The notes beneath the pieces were generated by a model that was given only the letters and a program-made list of their open reading frames with translations, made no database searches and had not been told where the DNA came from. This document shows, in pieces, positions 27,108 to 35,383 of a stretch of 52,654 nt of DNA; the first letter of the stretch is position 1, and each line of letters starts with the position of its first letter. The translations under genes were made by a program, and so were the position numbers. Source of the DNA: Flavobacteriales bacterium CG_4_9_14_3_um_filter_40_17 (GTDB lineage Bacteria; Bacteroidota; Bacteroidia; Flavobacteriales; Flavobacteriaceae); assembly GCA_002790195.1 (NCBI GenBank), contig PFUR01000072.1:1-52654 (forward strand), written 5' to 3'.

Positions 27108-28378
27108 TTTTTCACGATATCGACAAAAACCACCTGTGGCATCCTTACACCCAACACAAAACTGCCGAACCACCCATTTGTATTGTCCGTGGTAAAGGCG
27201 CACTGCTTTGGGACAAAGCAGGAAAAGAATACATCGATGCCATTGCTTCTTGGTGGGTGAACCCTTTTGGGCACGCCAATGAATATTTGGCAACGAGAAT
27301 CCACGAACAGTTGCTCACGCTTGAGCACGTGCTTTTTGGTGGATTTACCCACACACCTGCCATCAAGTTGGCAAAAAAACTATTGCCTCTACTGCCTGAT
27401 AACCAACAAAGATTATTTTTCTCAGATAACGGCTCAACAGCTGTAGAAGTTGCCATCAAAATGGCATTTCAATATCACCTCAACAAAGGGCAAAAGAAAA
27501 GGGTTTTGATTGCTTTTGAAGAAGCTTTTCACGGCGACACTTTTGGAGCAATGGCTGTTTCAGGCATCGGATTGTTTACCCAAGCTTTTGACGGCAACCT
27601 GCTCAATGTTGTCCGGATTCCGATTCCCAAGAAAGGAAAGGAAGACGAAAGTATTCAAAAATTGGCAGCTGCCCTCGCTGCCAAAGATGTGGCAGCATTC
27701 ATTTTTGAGCCCTTGGTGCAAGGTGCAGCCGGTATGCAAATGTATGCGCCTGAAGCTTTAAACAAACTGATTGCCGTTTGCAAATCGCACCGCGTATTGA
27801 CTATTGCCGACGAAGTGATGACCGGCTTTGGTAAAACGGGCAAAAATTTTGCCTGTGGTTATTTGACCGAACAACCGGACATCATCTGCCTCTCAAAAGC
27901 ACTGACAGGCGGGACTGTTCCGATGGCAATAACTTCAACTTCCGAACAGGTATTCGAGGCATTTTATGATGATGACCTCAACAAAGCTTTGTTTCACGGG
28001 CATTCATTTACTGCCAACCCAACGGGATGTGTGGCAGCTTTGGCGAGTATCGAGTTGTTGCTTTCTGCGCCCATGCAGCAGAACATCGTCCGAATCAACA
28101 CGGCTCACCACACATTTAAGCAAACCTACAACAGCCATCCAAAGATAGCTGAACTTCGCATACTTGGGGTAATCATGGCAATTGAACTGAAAACCGAAGA
28201 AGAAAATTCGTATTACGGTGAATTGAGAAACAACCTCTATCAATTCTTTATCGATAATGGCATCATTTTGAGGCCGATAGGAAATGTTATCTATATTTTA
28301 CCGCCGTATGTGATTACCAACAAATCTTTGAAAAAAATTTATGATACCGTTATATTGGCTATTGAAAAATTCGTTTAA
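27104..28378 (+). CDS. bioA: Adenosylmethionine-8-amino-7-oxononanoate aminotransferase
   Basis: A pyridoxal-phosphate enzyme that uses S-adenosylmethionine as amino donor to make 7,8-diaminopelargonate, the substrate of BioD. It has 424 residues, normal for the family. Motifs seen are HLWHPYTQ near the N-terminus, the substrate-contacting WWVNPFGHAN, SDNGSTAVEVAIKMA, FEEAFHGDTFGAMAVSG, ADEVMTGFGKTG (PLP-binding aspartate) and CLSKALTGG with the Schiff-base lysine. It is coupled to bioD by an ATGA overlap. A SET-domain gene starts 62 bases downstream on the same strand. Confidence 0.96.
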   Translation: MIFHDIDKNHLWHPYTQHKTAEPPICIVRGKGALLWDKAGKEYIDAIASWWVNPFGHANEYLATRIHEQLLTLEHVLFGGFTHTPAIKLAKKLLPLLPDNQQRLFFSDNGSTAVEVAIKMAFQYHLNKGQKKRVLIAFEEAFHGDTFGAMAVSGIGLFTQAFDGNLLNVVRIPIPKKGKEDESIQKLAAALAAKDVAAFIFEPLVQGAAGMQMYAPEALNKLIAVCKSHRVLTIADEVMTGFGKTGKNFACGYLTEQPDIICLSKALTGGTVPMAITSTSEQVFEAFYDDDLNKALFHGHSFTANPTGCVAALASIELLLSAPMQQNIVRINTAHHTFKQTYNSHPKIAELRILGVIMAIELKTEEENSYYGELRNNLYQFFIDNGIILRPIGNVIYILPPYVITNKSLKKIYDTVILAIEKFV

Positions 28379-28439
28379 ATTTGATGAAAATTTCACGGCT
28401 GTCTTAACTCAATTTTTGACCTAATTCTTCTGTCAAACT

Positions 28440-29024
28440 ATGATTCACCCCGACACTGAGGTGCGGTTCATCAACGATGAAATCGGCTATGGCGTAGTTG
28501 CCAAAAAACTAATCCCAAAGGGAACGATCACTTGGGTTCAAGATGATTTGGACATGGTTTTTTCATCGAAGGAGGTTGATAAATTTTCTCCTGTCATTCA
28601 AAAAATGATTGACATTTATTCATTTCGAAACAACAAGGGCGAATCTGTGCTTTGTTGGGATATTGCAAAATATATCAACCACAGTTTTGATTCCAATTGT
28701 CTATCGACAGCTTATGATTTCGAAATAGCCATACGCGACATCAACCCGGGCGAGCAACTGACAGACGACTATGGCTATTTGAATATTGCTGAACCTTTTG
28801 AGGCTTGCGATGAAGGCACCGATCGCAAAGTGGTTTACCCGGACGATTTGGTTCGGTACCACAAAGTTTGGGACGAAAAACTCACGGAAGCTTTCCCGTT
28901 TGTCACCAAGCAAAACCAGCCTCTTAAAATTTATTTCTCAGCAGAAAAATGGAAATTAGTCGAACAAATCGGCGTTGGGAAAAAGAAAATGGATTCCATA
29001 CTGTTATGTCTTTACCAAGTTTAA
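28440..29024 (+). CDS. SET-domain protein
   Basis: A 194-residue protein with a SET fold, the SAM-dependent methyltransferase type best known for protein lysines. The motifs are GYGVVAKKLIPKGTITW at the start, the pseudoknot motif YINHSFDSNC (NHS...NC) and the closing GEQLTDDYGYLN. No pre-SET or post-SET zinc clusters are visible, though CDEG and other cysteines follow. The C-terminal 80 residues look like an alpha-helical extension. It lies between bioA and a ketosynthase on the same strand, so a link to biotin or acyl-chain metabolism is possible. The natural substrate is unknown. Confidence 0.85.
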   Translation: MIHPDTEVRFINDEIGYGVVAKKLIPKGTITWVQDDLDMVFSSKEVDKFSPVIQKMIDIYSFRNNKGESVLCWDIAKYINHSFDSNCLSTAYDFEIAIRDINPGEQLTDDYGYLNIAEPFEACDEGTDRKVVYPDDLVRYHKVWDEKLTEAFPFVTKQNQPLKIYFSAEKWKLVEQIGVGKKKMDSILLCLYQV

Positions 29025-29097
29025 AAATGGAAATTCGGTTTTTCGATTTTTCAACTTTGTAAATTTCAAATCTTCGTATTCTTTTGTTTTAAAAGGA

Positions 29098-29127
29098 TTG
29101 ATACTCCTCAAAAAGTTTGGATATTTG
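29098..29127 (+). promoter_or_regulatory. Candidate promoter of the ketosynthase gene
   Basis: TTG (29098-29100), a 19-base spacer and GATATTTG (29120-29127), one mismatch from TAnnTTTG. It supports the TTG start codon at 29145 and suggests the gene can be expressed apart from bioA. Confidence 0.45.
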
Positions 29128-29144
29128 CAAAACAAAATCATGTT

Positions 29145-30308
29145 TTGAAACCACCAATTTCTATCACGGCCTATTCTTCAATTTCCCCTTTGGGAAGCAA
29201 TCCTCTGGAAGTGTGGAAAAACTATCAAAGCTCCAAACACTACTTAAGAAGAAATTCTTTTGCTCATTTTGAGTCATGGGTGGGATCATTACATCAGGTA
29301 GAAATTGATAAAGTTACCGAGCTTAAAAATTCCAATCCGCATTTCAGGCAATTGGATTTATCGGTATTGTACGCAATTTTTGTAAGCCGAAACGCCATAG
29401 CCCTGACAGGCTGGAGCAGCAAAGAACGAATCGGAGTCAATTTTGGATCTTCTCGCGGGGCTACTGCACTTTTTGAAAAATATCACCGCGAATACATTCA
29501 GACCGGGCGTTGTGAGACAGTCACTTCACCGACCACGACCTTGGGGAATATTTCTTCATGGGTGGCACACGATTTACAAATTTCGGGGCCGGACATCAGC
29601 CATTCCATCACTTGTTCGACTGCTTTGCATGCTTTACTGAACGGTGTGGCTTGGCTGCGGGCCGATATGGCAGATAAGTTTTTGGTAGGCGGAAGCGAAG
29701 CTTCACTCACCGGGTTTACGATTGCACAAATGCGGGCATTAAAAATTTATGCAAAAACAAGCCAAGCCTATCCGTGCAAAGCATTTGACTTGAACAAAGA
29801 AGAAAACAGCATGGTTTTGGGTGAAGGAGCAGCCGTATTTTGTTTAGAAAAGGGGGTTTCCGAAAAAAGTATCGCGCTGGTAGAAGGGTTAGGTTATGCG
29901 ACCGAAGTGCTCACACATCCAGTTTCTATTTCTACAGATGCGCGATGCTTTCAGAAATCGATGCAAATGGCTTTAGACGGAAACGCGCCCGAATCGGTTG
30001 ATGTGATTGTGATGCACGCGCCCGGGACTATCAAGGGAGACTCTTCAGAATATAGTGCAATTCAAAAAGTTTTTGCAGACAAAGTCCCGGCACTTACTTC
30101 CAACAAATGGAAAATAGGCCACACCTTTGGCGCAAGTGGATTGTTGAGCGCAGAGTTGGCTCTCTTGATGATGCAACAGCAAGAATTTATTCCGATTCCT
30201 TATCTTAAAAACGAAAAAATCCCAAAAAAAATTCAAAAAGTAATGGTAAACGCTGTCGGGTTTGGCGGGAATGCAGTGAGTGTATTGTTTTCAGTTCCGG
30301 GCAAATAG
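29145..30308 (+). CDS. Beta-ketoacyl synthase (KAS) family protein
   Basis: A 387-residue thiolase-fold condensing enzyme. The N-terminal ISITAYSSISPLGSNP is the usual KAS opening, so the TTG at 29145 is the start; the nearby ATG at 29140 is out of frame and hits a stop. The catalytic triad is present: Cys in HSITCSTALHAL, His in MHAPGTIKGDSSE and His in KIGHTFGASGLLSAE. Sequence around the triad differs from FabF (HAPGT for HGTST), placing it outside the standard fatty-acid enzymes. Its position after bioA and the SET gene suggests a role in making the pimeloyl chain or another specialised acyl product (inference). Confidence 0.88.
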   Translation: MKPPISITAYSSISPLGSNPLEVWKNYQSSKHYLRRNSFAHFESWVGSLHQVEIDKVTELKNSNPHFRQLDLSVLYAIFVSRNAIALTGWSSKERIGVNFGSSRGATALFEKYHREYIQTGRCETVTSPTTTLGNISSWVAHDLQISGPDISHSITCSTALHALLNGVAWLRADMADKFLVGGSEASLTGFTIAQMRALKIYAKTSQAYPCKAFDLNKEENSMVLGEGAAVFCLEKGVSEKSIALVEGLGYATEVLTHPVSISTDARCFQKSMQMALDGNAPESVDVIVMHAPGTIKGDSSEYSAIQKVFADKVPALTSNKWKIGHTFGASGLLSAELALLMMQQQEFIPIPYLKNEKIPKKIQKVMVNAVGFGGNAVSVLFSVPGK

Positions 30309-30359
30309 AATCACTTTTTAAGTCTAAACAATTTATGGTCTATATTGTGTCGCAAAACA

Positions 30360-30393
30360 CAATGATATATTGTTGATATTCAATAATATATTG
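30360..30393. repeat. Paired 13-mer AT-rich repeats
   Basis: CAATGATATATTG (30360-30372) and CAATAATATATTG (30381-30393) differ at one base and are 21 bases apart centre to centre, about two helical turns. They lie between the convergent ketosynthase and acyl-CoA dehydrogenase genes. Confidence 0.5.
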
Positions 30394-30422
30394 TTATTAT
30401 TGTCCCCTACAACTTAAAACCT

Positions 30423-31601
30423 TCACTTAAAAGCCTGCAAACCCGTGATATCATTACCGGTGATGAGCAAGTGGATATCATGTGTGCCTTCATAGGTAAT
30501 CACAGACTCAAGGTTCATCATGTGGCGCATAATCGAATACTCGCCGGTGATGCCCATGCCGCCGAGCACTTGCCTCGCTTCCCGCGCGATTTCGATTGCC
30601 ATATTGACATTGTTCCGTTTGGCCATCGATATTTGGGCAGTGGTCGCTTTTCCTTGATCGCGCAAAACGCCTAATCGCCATGCCAGCAATTGAGCTTTGG
30701 TGATTTTGGTAATCATTTCAGCCAATTTTTTTTGTTGAAGTTGTGTCGCACCGATGGGTTTATCAAACTGAATCCGTTCTTTGGCGTAGCGCAAAGCGGT
30801 GTCGTAGCAGTCCATCGCTGCACCGATTGCGCCCCAAGCAATACCGTAACGCGCCGAATCAAGACAACCGAGTGGCGCGCCCAATCCGCTTTTCCCGGGG
30901 AGTAAATTTTCCTTGGGGACTTTCACATTGTCAAAAATCAGTTCGCCGGTAGCAGATGCCCGCAGCGACCACTTGTTGTGCGTTTCGGGAGTCGAAAAAC
31001 CATCCATCCCGCGTTCGACCAACAGTCCGTGGATGCGCCCGGTTTCGTCTTTAGCCCAAACGACCGCCACATCGGCAAAAGGCGCGTTTGAAATCCACAT
31101 TTTTGCACCGTTGAGTAAAAAGTAACTGCCTTTGTCTTTAAAATTGGTAACCATCCCGCCGGGATTGGAGCCGTGGTCGGGTTCAGTCAAACCAAAGCAA
31201 CCCATCATTTCGCCGCTTGCCAATTTTGGAAGGAATTTTTGACGTTGTGCTTCGGTGCCGTATTTCCAAATCGGGTACATCACCAAAGAAGATTGAACCG
31301 AAGCGGTAGAGCGAATGCCAGAGTCGCCGCGTTCTATTTCCTGCATAATCAACCCGTATGAAATCTGATCTAAGCCTGCGCCGCCATATTCTTCGGGAAT
31401 ATAAGGACCGAAAGCACCAATGTCTGCCAATCCTTTGATGAGTTGTTTGGGGAATTGTGCGCGTTGGGCATAATCTTCAATGATTGGCGTTACCTCTCGC
31501 TTGACCCAATCGCGGGCAGATTGCCTCACCAATAAATGTTCTTCGGACAGCAGGTCGTCAAGCTGGTAATAATCGGGGGATTGAAATTGATCTGTTTTCA
31601 T
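30423..31601 (-). CDS. Acyl-CoA dehydrogenase, glutaryl-CoA dehydrogenase type
   Basis: An FAD enzyme that introduces an alpha-beta double bond into acyl-CoA. In the glutaryl type it also decarboxylates the product to crotonyl-CoA in lysine and tryptophan breakdown. The 392 residues match. Features seen are YIPEEYGGAGL, the FAD/substrate signature GCFGLTEPDHGSNPGGM, NGAKMWISNAPFADV and the C-terminal QVLGGMGITGEYSIMRHMMNLE with the catalytic glutamate in VITYEGTHDIHLLITG, which is the glutaryl-CoA dehydrogenase pattern. It is a single gene with a consensus promoter, divergent from the CYTH gene. Confidence 0.92.
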   Translation of the reverse strand: MKTDQFQSPDYYQLDDLLSEEHLLVRQSARDWVKREVTPIIEDYAQRAQFPKQLIKGLADIGAFGPYIPEEYGGAGLDQISYGLIMQEIERGDSGIRSTASVQSSLVMYPIWKYGTEAQRQKFLPKLASGEMMGCFGLTEPDHGSNPGGMVTNFKDKGSYFLLNGAKMWISNAPFADVAVVWAKDETGRIHGLLVERGMDGFSTPETHNKWSLRASATGELIFDNVKVPKENLLPGKSGLGAPLGCLDSARYGIAWGAIGAAMDCYDTALRYAKERIQFDKPIGATQLQQKKLAEMITKITKAQLLAWRLGVLRDQGKATTAQISMAKRNNVNMAIEIAREARQVLGGMGITGEYSIMRHMMNLESVITYEGTHDIHLLITGNDITGLQAFK

Positions 31602-31621
31602 TTGTGTTTCTCAGTTTGAAA

Positions 31622-31652
31622 CAAAGTTAGGCTTTGTTTGAAAAACTATCAA
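31622..31652 (-). promoter_or_regulatory. Promoter of the acyl-CoA dehydrogenase gene
   Basis: Minus-strand TTG (31650-31652), a 20-base spacer and TAACTTTG (31622-31629), a full consensus match. The ATG at 31601 follows 20 bases after the -7 box. Confidence 0.7.
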
Positions 31653-31746
31653 TATTTTTATTTCTTTTTATCTCCATTGCAAGGTTAGTTTCATAAAGCA
31701 TTTTATCTTTAAAAATATTTACTCAAACAAAAATTATCATCAAGCT

Positions 31747-32217
31747 ATGATAGAAATAGAAAGAAAATTTTTGGTTAATTCCAATCAATTTATGAAAGAA
31801 GCCACGCGAAGCTACCTCATTTCGCAAGGATTTCTCAATACGCATCCCGACCGGACGGTGAGAGTCCGGATTAGGGACAACCAAGGCTGGCTGACCGTCA
31901 AAGGAAGGTCTGACGAGCGTGGTATCACCAGATTTGAATGGGAAAAGGAAATTCCGGTTGGCGAGGCTTTGGAATTGATGAATTTATGCGAAGAAGGAAT
32001 TATCCAAAAACGCCGGTTTGAAGTACTTGTTGGGGTACATTTTTTTGAAGTAGATGTATTTTCAGGGTTAAATGAAGGATTGATTTTAGCAGAAATCGAA
32101 CTTACGGAGACAGATGAACCTTTTGAAAAGCCTGACTGGCTGGGGAAAGAAGTAACCGGGGATTTGCGGTATTACAACTCGCGGCTCAGTCAAAACCCTT
32201 ATAAAAATTGGAAATAA
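31747..32217 (+). CDS. CYTH domain triphosphate-tunnel protein
   Basis: A 156-residue CYTH protein. The N-terminal signature EIERKFLV is the ExExK motif that binds divalent metal. The alternating charged strands RVRIRDNQGWLTVKGR, EKEIPVG, KRRFEV and LAEIEL line the tunnel. Bacterial members of this size hydrolyse inorganic tripolyphosphate or other triphosphates; adenylate cyclase activity is found in a different branch. It is cytoplasmic, with no operon partner evident. The peroxiredoxin-like gene starts 85 bases downstream on the same strand and could be co-transcribed. Confidence 0.88.
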   Translation: MIEIERKFLVNSNQFMKEATRSYLISQGFLNTHPDRTVRVRIRDNQGWLTVKGRSDERGITRFEWEKEIPVGEALELMNLCEEGIIQKRRFEVLVGVHFFEVDVFSGLNEGLILAEIELTETDEPFEKPDWLGKEVTGDLRYYNSRLSQNPYKNWK

Positions 32218-32302
32218 TTTTGTTTTAATTTTCACGTTATTTTCATGTTACTAAACCGACTATTCCTCCGTTTGTGAATATCAAATTTAAGCAAACCACT
32301 TT

Positions 32303-32860
32303 ATGACAACAAAAACCTATCGAACAGCAAAAGAAGCCTCCGGTTTGAAAGTTGGAGAATATGTGAAAAATTTTATCGCCGTCGATTTGCACGGCAAGCC
32401 TTTCGAGTTGAAAGAGGCTCTGCAAAAAGGCTCATTGGTACTTATTTTCTATCGTGGGCATTGGTGTCCGGTGTGCAACAAACACTTGAAAAAATTAGAA
32501 GCAGGTTTAGACAAAATATATGCGAAGGGTGCGCAAGTAATCGCTATTTCCCCTGAAAAATCAGAATTCTTAAAACTTACGGCCGATAAAACAAAGGTTT
32601 CGTTTCGTTTGTTGTTCGATGAAGATTATCGGATTTCAAAATTGTTTGATGTCTATTTTAAGCCGGGTACCATTCATCGCTTAATGTACAATAACCTGTT
32701 GGGTGCCAAACTCAAAGAAGCTCATTCGGATGACAGCGAACAACTGCCAATTCCAGCTACTTTCATCATCGATTCAAATGCAAAAATCGTTTGGCGGCAT
32801 TTCGATCCCGACTATACAAAAAGGTCATCGGTTGAGGATATTTTAGCCCATTTGCCGTAA
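32303..32860 (+). CDS. Peroxiredoxin-like thioredoxin-fold protein
   Basis: A 185-residue AhpC/TSA-type protein without a signal peptide. The active site is FYRGHWCPVCNKHLKKL, in which the peroxidatic cysteine and a second cysteine form CPVC, as in the peroxiredoxin-like subgroup. The thioredoxin fold continues with VIAISPEKSEFLKLT, FRLLFDEDYRISKLF and IPATFIIDSNAKIVWRHFDPDY. It should reduce hydroperoxides with thioredoxin or a low-molecular thiol as donor. Neighbours give no further clue: CYTH precedes it and a small secreted gene converges on it. Confidence 0.88.
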   Translation: MTTKTYRTAKEASGLKVGEYVKNFIAVDLHGKPFELKEALQKGSLVLIFYRGHWCPVCNKHLKKLEAGLDKIYAKGAQVIAISPEKSEFLKLTADKTKVSFRLLFDEDYRISKLFDVYFKPGTIHRLMYNNLLGAKLKEAHSDDSEQLPIPATFIIDSNAKIVWRHFDPDYTKRSSVEDILAHLP

Positions 32861-32896
32861 CAGATACCGCAACGGGCAAATGAACAGCAAACCGGG

Positions 32897-33073
32897 TTAC
32901 TCCGATTTCGAATGCTCGCCGTGTTTTCCGTTAAGAATACATAGCCTCTGACGTTGACACGGCGTATCGAGGTTGAAACTATAAGCACTTGTGGCTTCAA
33001 AAGTTCCCTGCAATTTCGCGAAAGATGAAAAACTGACAAATAAAACCACAACAAATAAACACAATTTTTTCAT
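32897..33073 (-). CDS. Small exported peptide of unknown function
   Basis: A 58-residue reading frame starting at the ATG at 33073. The first 19 residues (MKKLCLFVVVLFVSFSSFA) form a clear signal peptide with a cleavage site after SSFA. The mature part is about 39 residues with two cysteines in CQRQRLC. Small exported proteins with a signal and a Cys pair are frequent in Flavobacteriia. It occupies an otherwise empty gap and converges on the peroxiredoxin-like gene. I do not recognise the family. A signal peptide this well formed is unlikely by chance. Confidence 0.55.
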   Translation of the reverse strand: MKKLCLFVVVLFVSFSSFAKLQGTFEATSAYSFNLDTPCQRQRLCILNGKHGEHSKSE

Positions 33074-33401
33074 TTATGATGTTTTATAAATAACAGCAAT
33101 CATTAAATTTATCCATTTAAGGAAGTTTAAAATTAACTAACCCGATTGAATTATTCTTATAAAAAGAAGTTGATTTTTTGTTTGCATTTAGAGAAGTAAA
33201 TTTTTGTTTTAAACCTGAGTTCGATTAATCCAAAAGTGTCGGTTGAGTAAATTCCGAGTGGTGTTTTGTATCGAAAACCAACATTTTGGATACAGAATCC
33301 TATTTTCAATACGCTTTCCCGCCAAATTCTTGGGGATCAAAAGCACTCGAATTGATGGTTTTTGTATCCATTATAAAAATAATCGAACTCAGGTTTTAAG
33401 G
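33074..33401. other. Noncoding stretch with a 21-codon mini-frame
   Basis: A 328-base gap between the small exported peptide gene and the cytochrome c gene, both on the minus strand. The only item of note is a minus-strand frame of 21 residues (33306-33371, MDTKTINSSAFDPQEFGGKAY) starting 30 bases after the cytochrome stop. It may be a leftover gene start, a small peptide or chance. Otherwise the stretch is AT-rich with no hairpin, tRNA or long frame. Confidence 0.4.
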
Positions 33402-33854
33402 TCATTTGAGCGTTCTAAAATATTCCAACAAGGCTCTTGCCTCATCTTCCGGAACGTTTTGATTGGTCATCGGAAGGTTGTTGTATTCAGCCAATAATGC
33501 TTTGGCTTCTGGATCTTTAGACAACATTTCGATGGGATTCATAATCATGTTCATAATCCACTCAGGGCGGTGTCTTTCCACCACAGCGGTCAAGTCGGGG
33601 CCAATCAATTTTTTACCGATGATGTGGCAAGCTGTACATTTTTGGGTAAAAACTTGTTTTCCTGTTTCAGCCAAGGAGGCATCGACTGTTTCGGGAAGCC
33701 GGAATACCTTAACTGGGCCTATGCCACTTCCTTTTTTGAGCGTTGTTGCATTCTGTTCAGAATTTGAATCTGATTCAGTAAGTTCCGATTTTTTACCATC
33801 ATTACAAGCAATGAACAAAAGGAAGCTAAATAAAAGGGAAATTCGAACAGTCAT
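33402..33854 (-). CDS. Lipoprotein c-type cytochrome
   Basis: A 150-residue mono-heme cytochrome c. The signal MTVRISLLFSFLLFIAC ends in a lipobox, so it is anchored in the envelope, followed by a Ser/Glu-rich linker. The heme site is CTACH (in KCTACHIIG) and the distal methionine is likely in NNLPMTNQNV, followed by the closing helix EDEARALLEYFRTLK. The segment MNMIMNPIEMLSKDP is like that of small cytochromes found beside nosZ in Flavobacteriia (recollection). No nos genes are present here, so the electron acceptor is unknown. It is probably an electron carrier in the periplasm. Confidence 0.9.
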   Translation of the reverse strand: MTVRISLLFSFLLFIACNDGKKSELTESDSNSEQNATTLKKGSGIGPVKVFRLPETVDASLAETGKQVFTQKCTACHIIGKKLIGPDLTAVVERHRPEWIMNMIMNPIEMLSKDPEAKALLAEYNNLPMTNQNVPEDEARALLEYFRTLK

Positions 33855-33910
33855 GATTTTGTGTTTTTTGGTTGTCGCTAATTTATAAAAAACGCATTAA
33901 GTATTGACCT

Positions 33911-34870
33911 TTAAATTAAAGTTTCAAAAAAATCTGCCGCTCGTCGTTCGCTATAAAACAAATTCTTAGCTGCTACATACCCCACATGGCCTCCATATTT
34001 GCTTATTTCTAACTGAATATAGGGATTCTCGTCTGCTTGTGATGTAGGATAACAATCTCCTGCCAAAAAGGAGTCGTTCTTTGCGTTTAGGATTAAAACC
34101 GGGTGTTGGATGTTTGTCAAATAGGCAATACAACTGTTTTTTTGGTAATAATCTTTTGCGTCCAAAAAACCGTGTGCTTTGGAAGTGTAGCAATTGTCGA
34201 AATCGATTAAAGTTTTGATTTGTGGAAATCCACCGGGAAATCTTTCGGGAAACATTTGAAACTTTTGTTTGAACTTCTTTTTTAATTGGGCTAAAAATTT
34301 TATCCGATAAGCAAAATTTGAAGGAAGATTAAGTTGCTCCAAAGAAGTGCTGAGCGAACAGGGCACAGAAATAGCCACACCACCAATCAATCCGCGTGGA
34401 TATTTTCTCCCTTCGCCCAAATATTTCAACAGCAAATTGGCTCCCAAACTAAATCCCACCAAACCCATTCTGCAATAGTTTTTATTCTTTTGAATCTGTT
34501 GCAAAATTAACTCCAAATCGTCGGTTGCGCCACCGTGATAACTTTTGTACAATCGGTTGGGGACTCCGCTACAACCCCTGAAATTTACTGCAATCACATC
34601 CCAACCCCTGCGATTGAATGCCTTGGCCATACCGAGCATATACGGCCGGGTTGAGCCGCCTTCCAAACCATGAAGCAACACCATCACCCTATCAGATTTT
34701 GACTCCGAAAAAGACCAATCAAGGTCTAAAAAATCGCCATCCGGAAGTTCGAGTCGTTCTCTGTGGTAAACAACGCCTTTTACTCTTCGGAAAATTGCGC
34801 TATAAATAGTGGATACATGCCCGTTTCTAAAAATAATCGGCGGTTGATAAGGACAGTTTAAAACGGACAT
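33911..34870 (-). CDS. Alpha/beta hydrolase, YheT-type
   Basis: A 319-residue cytoplasmic hydrolase of the YheT/ABHD1-3 group, often assigned esterase activity. Seen are the opening PPIIFRNGHVSTIYSAIFRR, the DGDFLDLDW segment, VMVLLHGLEGGSTRPYMLG with the oxyanion HG, INFRGCSG-like VNFRGCSGVPN, the nucleophile elbow GFSLGANLLLKYLGE and a late aspartate and histidine (LNAKNDSFLAG and YGGHVGYV). The ATG at 34870 is used; upstream extensions run into the divergent thioesterase gene. Only 30 bases separate the two start codons, so the promoters overlap. Confidence 0.9.
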   Translation of the reverse strand: MSVLNCPYQPPIIFRNGHVSTIYSAIFRRVKGVVYHRERLELPDGDFLDLDWSFSESKSDRVMVLLHGLEGGSTRPYMLGMAKAFNRRGWDVIAVNFRGCSGVPNRLYKSYHGGATDDLELILQQIQKNKNYCRMGLVGFSLGANLLLKYLGEGRKYPRGLIGGVAISVPCSLSTSLEQLNLPSNFAYRIKFLAQLKKKFKQKFQMFPERFPGGFPQIKTLIDFDNCYTSKAHGFLDAKDYYQKNSCIAYLTNIQHPVLILNAKNDSFLAGDCYPTSQADENPYIQLEISKYGGHVGYVAAKNLFYSERRAADFFETLI

Positions 34871-34872
34871 CT

Positions 34873-34880
34873 TATTTTTG
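34873..34880 (+). promoter_or_regulatory. Candidate -7 box for the thioesterase gene
   Basis: TATTTTTG matches the consensus and lies 20 bases before the ATG at 34901. Its -33 region would fall within the divergent hydrolase gene. Confidence 0.4.
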
Positions 34881-34900
34881 GGCAAAATAACAAATAAAAG

Positions 34901-35383
34901 ATGTTTATCAAAAATTTTGAAGTCCGATGGTCCGATTTGGATGCCAACCGTCATTTAGCCAATTCCGCATATGTCAACATGATGAGTCACACCCGCATGG
35001 AATTTCTCAACAGTTTAGGACTAACTCTCAATCAGATGGCGCAAAATCAATTGAGCCCGGTGGTTTTTCATGAGCATATCTATTATTTTCGTGAGGTGTT
35101 TCCGGGCAAGCCAATTTCGGTTTCCTTGGAAGTGAAAGGCTTATCAGAAGACGGTACTTTTTTTGAATTTGAACACAATTTCTATACCCACGAAGGCAAA
35201 AACATCGCTACTTGCGACATGATGGGTGCTTGGATCCATCTTCAAACACGCAAACTTGCATCGCCGACAGCCACGATGTTGGCTGCTTTTGAAAATGCCG
35301 ATCGAAACGAAAATTTCAGGATACTGACCAAAGAAGACACCCGCAAATTCGGAAGGAAACCCAAAGATTTACCTGCTTTCTAA
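34901..35383 (+). CDS. Acyl-CoA thioesterase, hotdog fold (4HBT family)
   Basis: A 160-residue hotdog-fold thioesterase. The catalytic aspartate is in VRWSDLDANRHLANSAYVNMM, the classic 4HBT/YbgC motif. Later strands fit the fold (YYFREVFPGKPISVSLEV, FFEFEHNFY, KNIATCDMMGAW). It hydrolyses short or aromatic acyl-CoA esters; the substrate is not predictable. It is cytoplasmic. It diverges from the YheT-type hydrolase and overlaps the end of the DMT transporter gene by 15 bases on the opposite strand. Confidence 0.9.
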   Translation: MFIKNFEVRWSDLDANRHLANSAYVNMMSHTRMEFLNSLGLTLNQMAQNQLSPVVFHEHIYYFREVFPGKPISVSLEVKGLSEDGTFFEFEHNFYTHEGKNIATCDMMGAWIHLQTRKLASPTATMLAAFENADRNENFRILTKEDTRKFGRKPKDLPAF

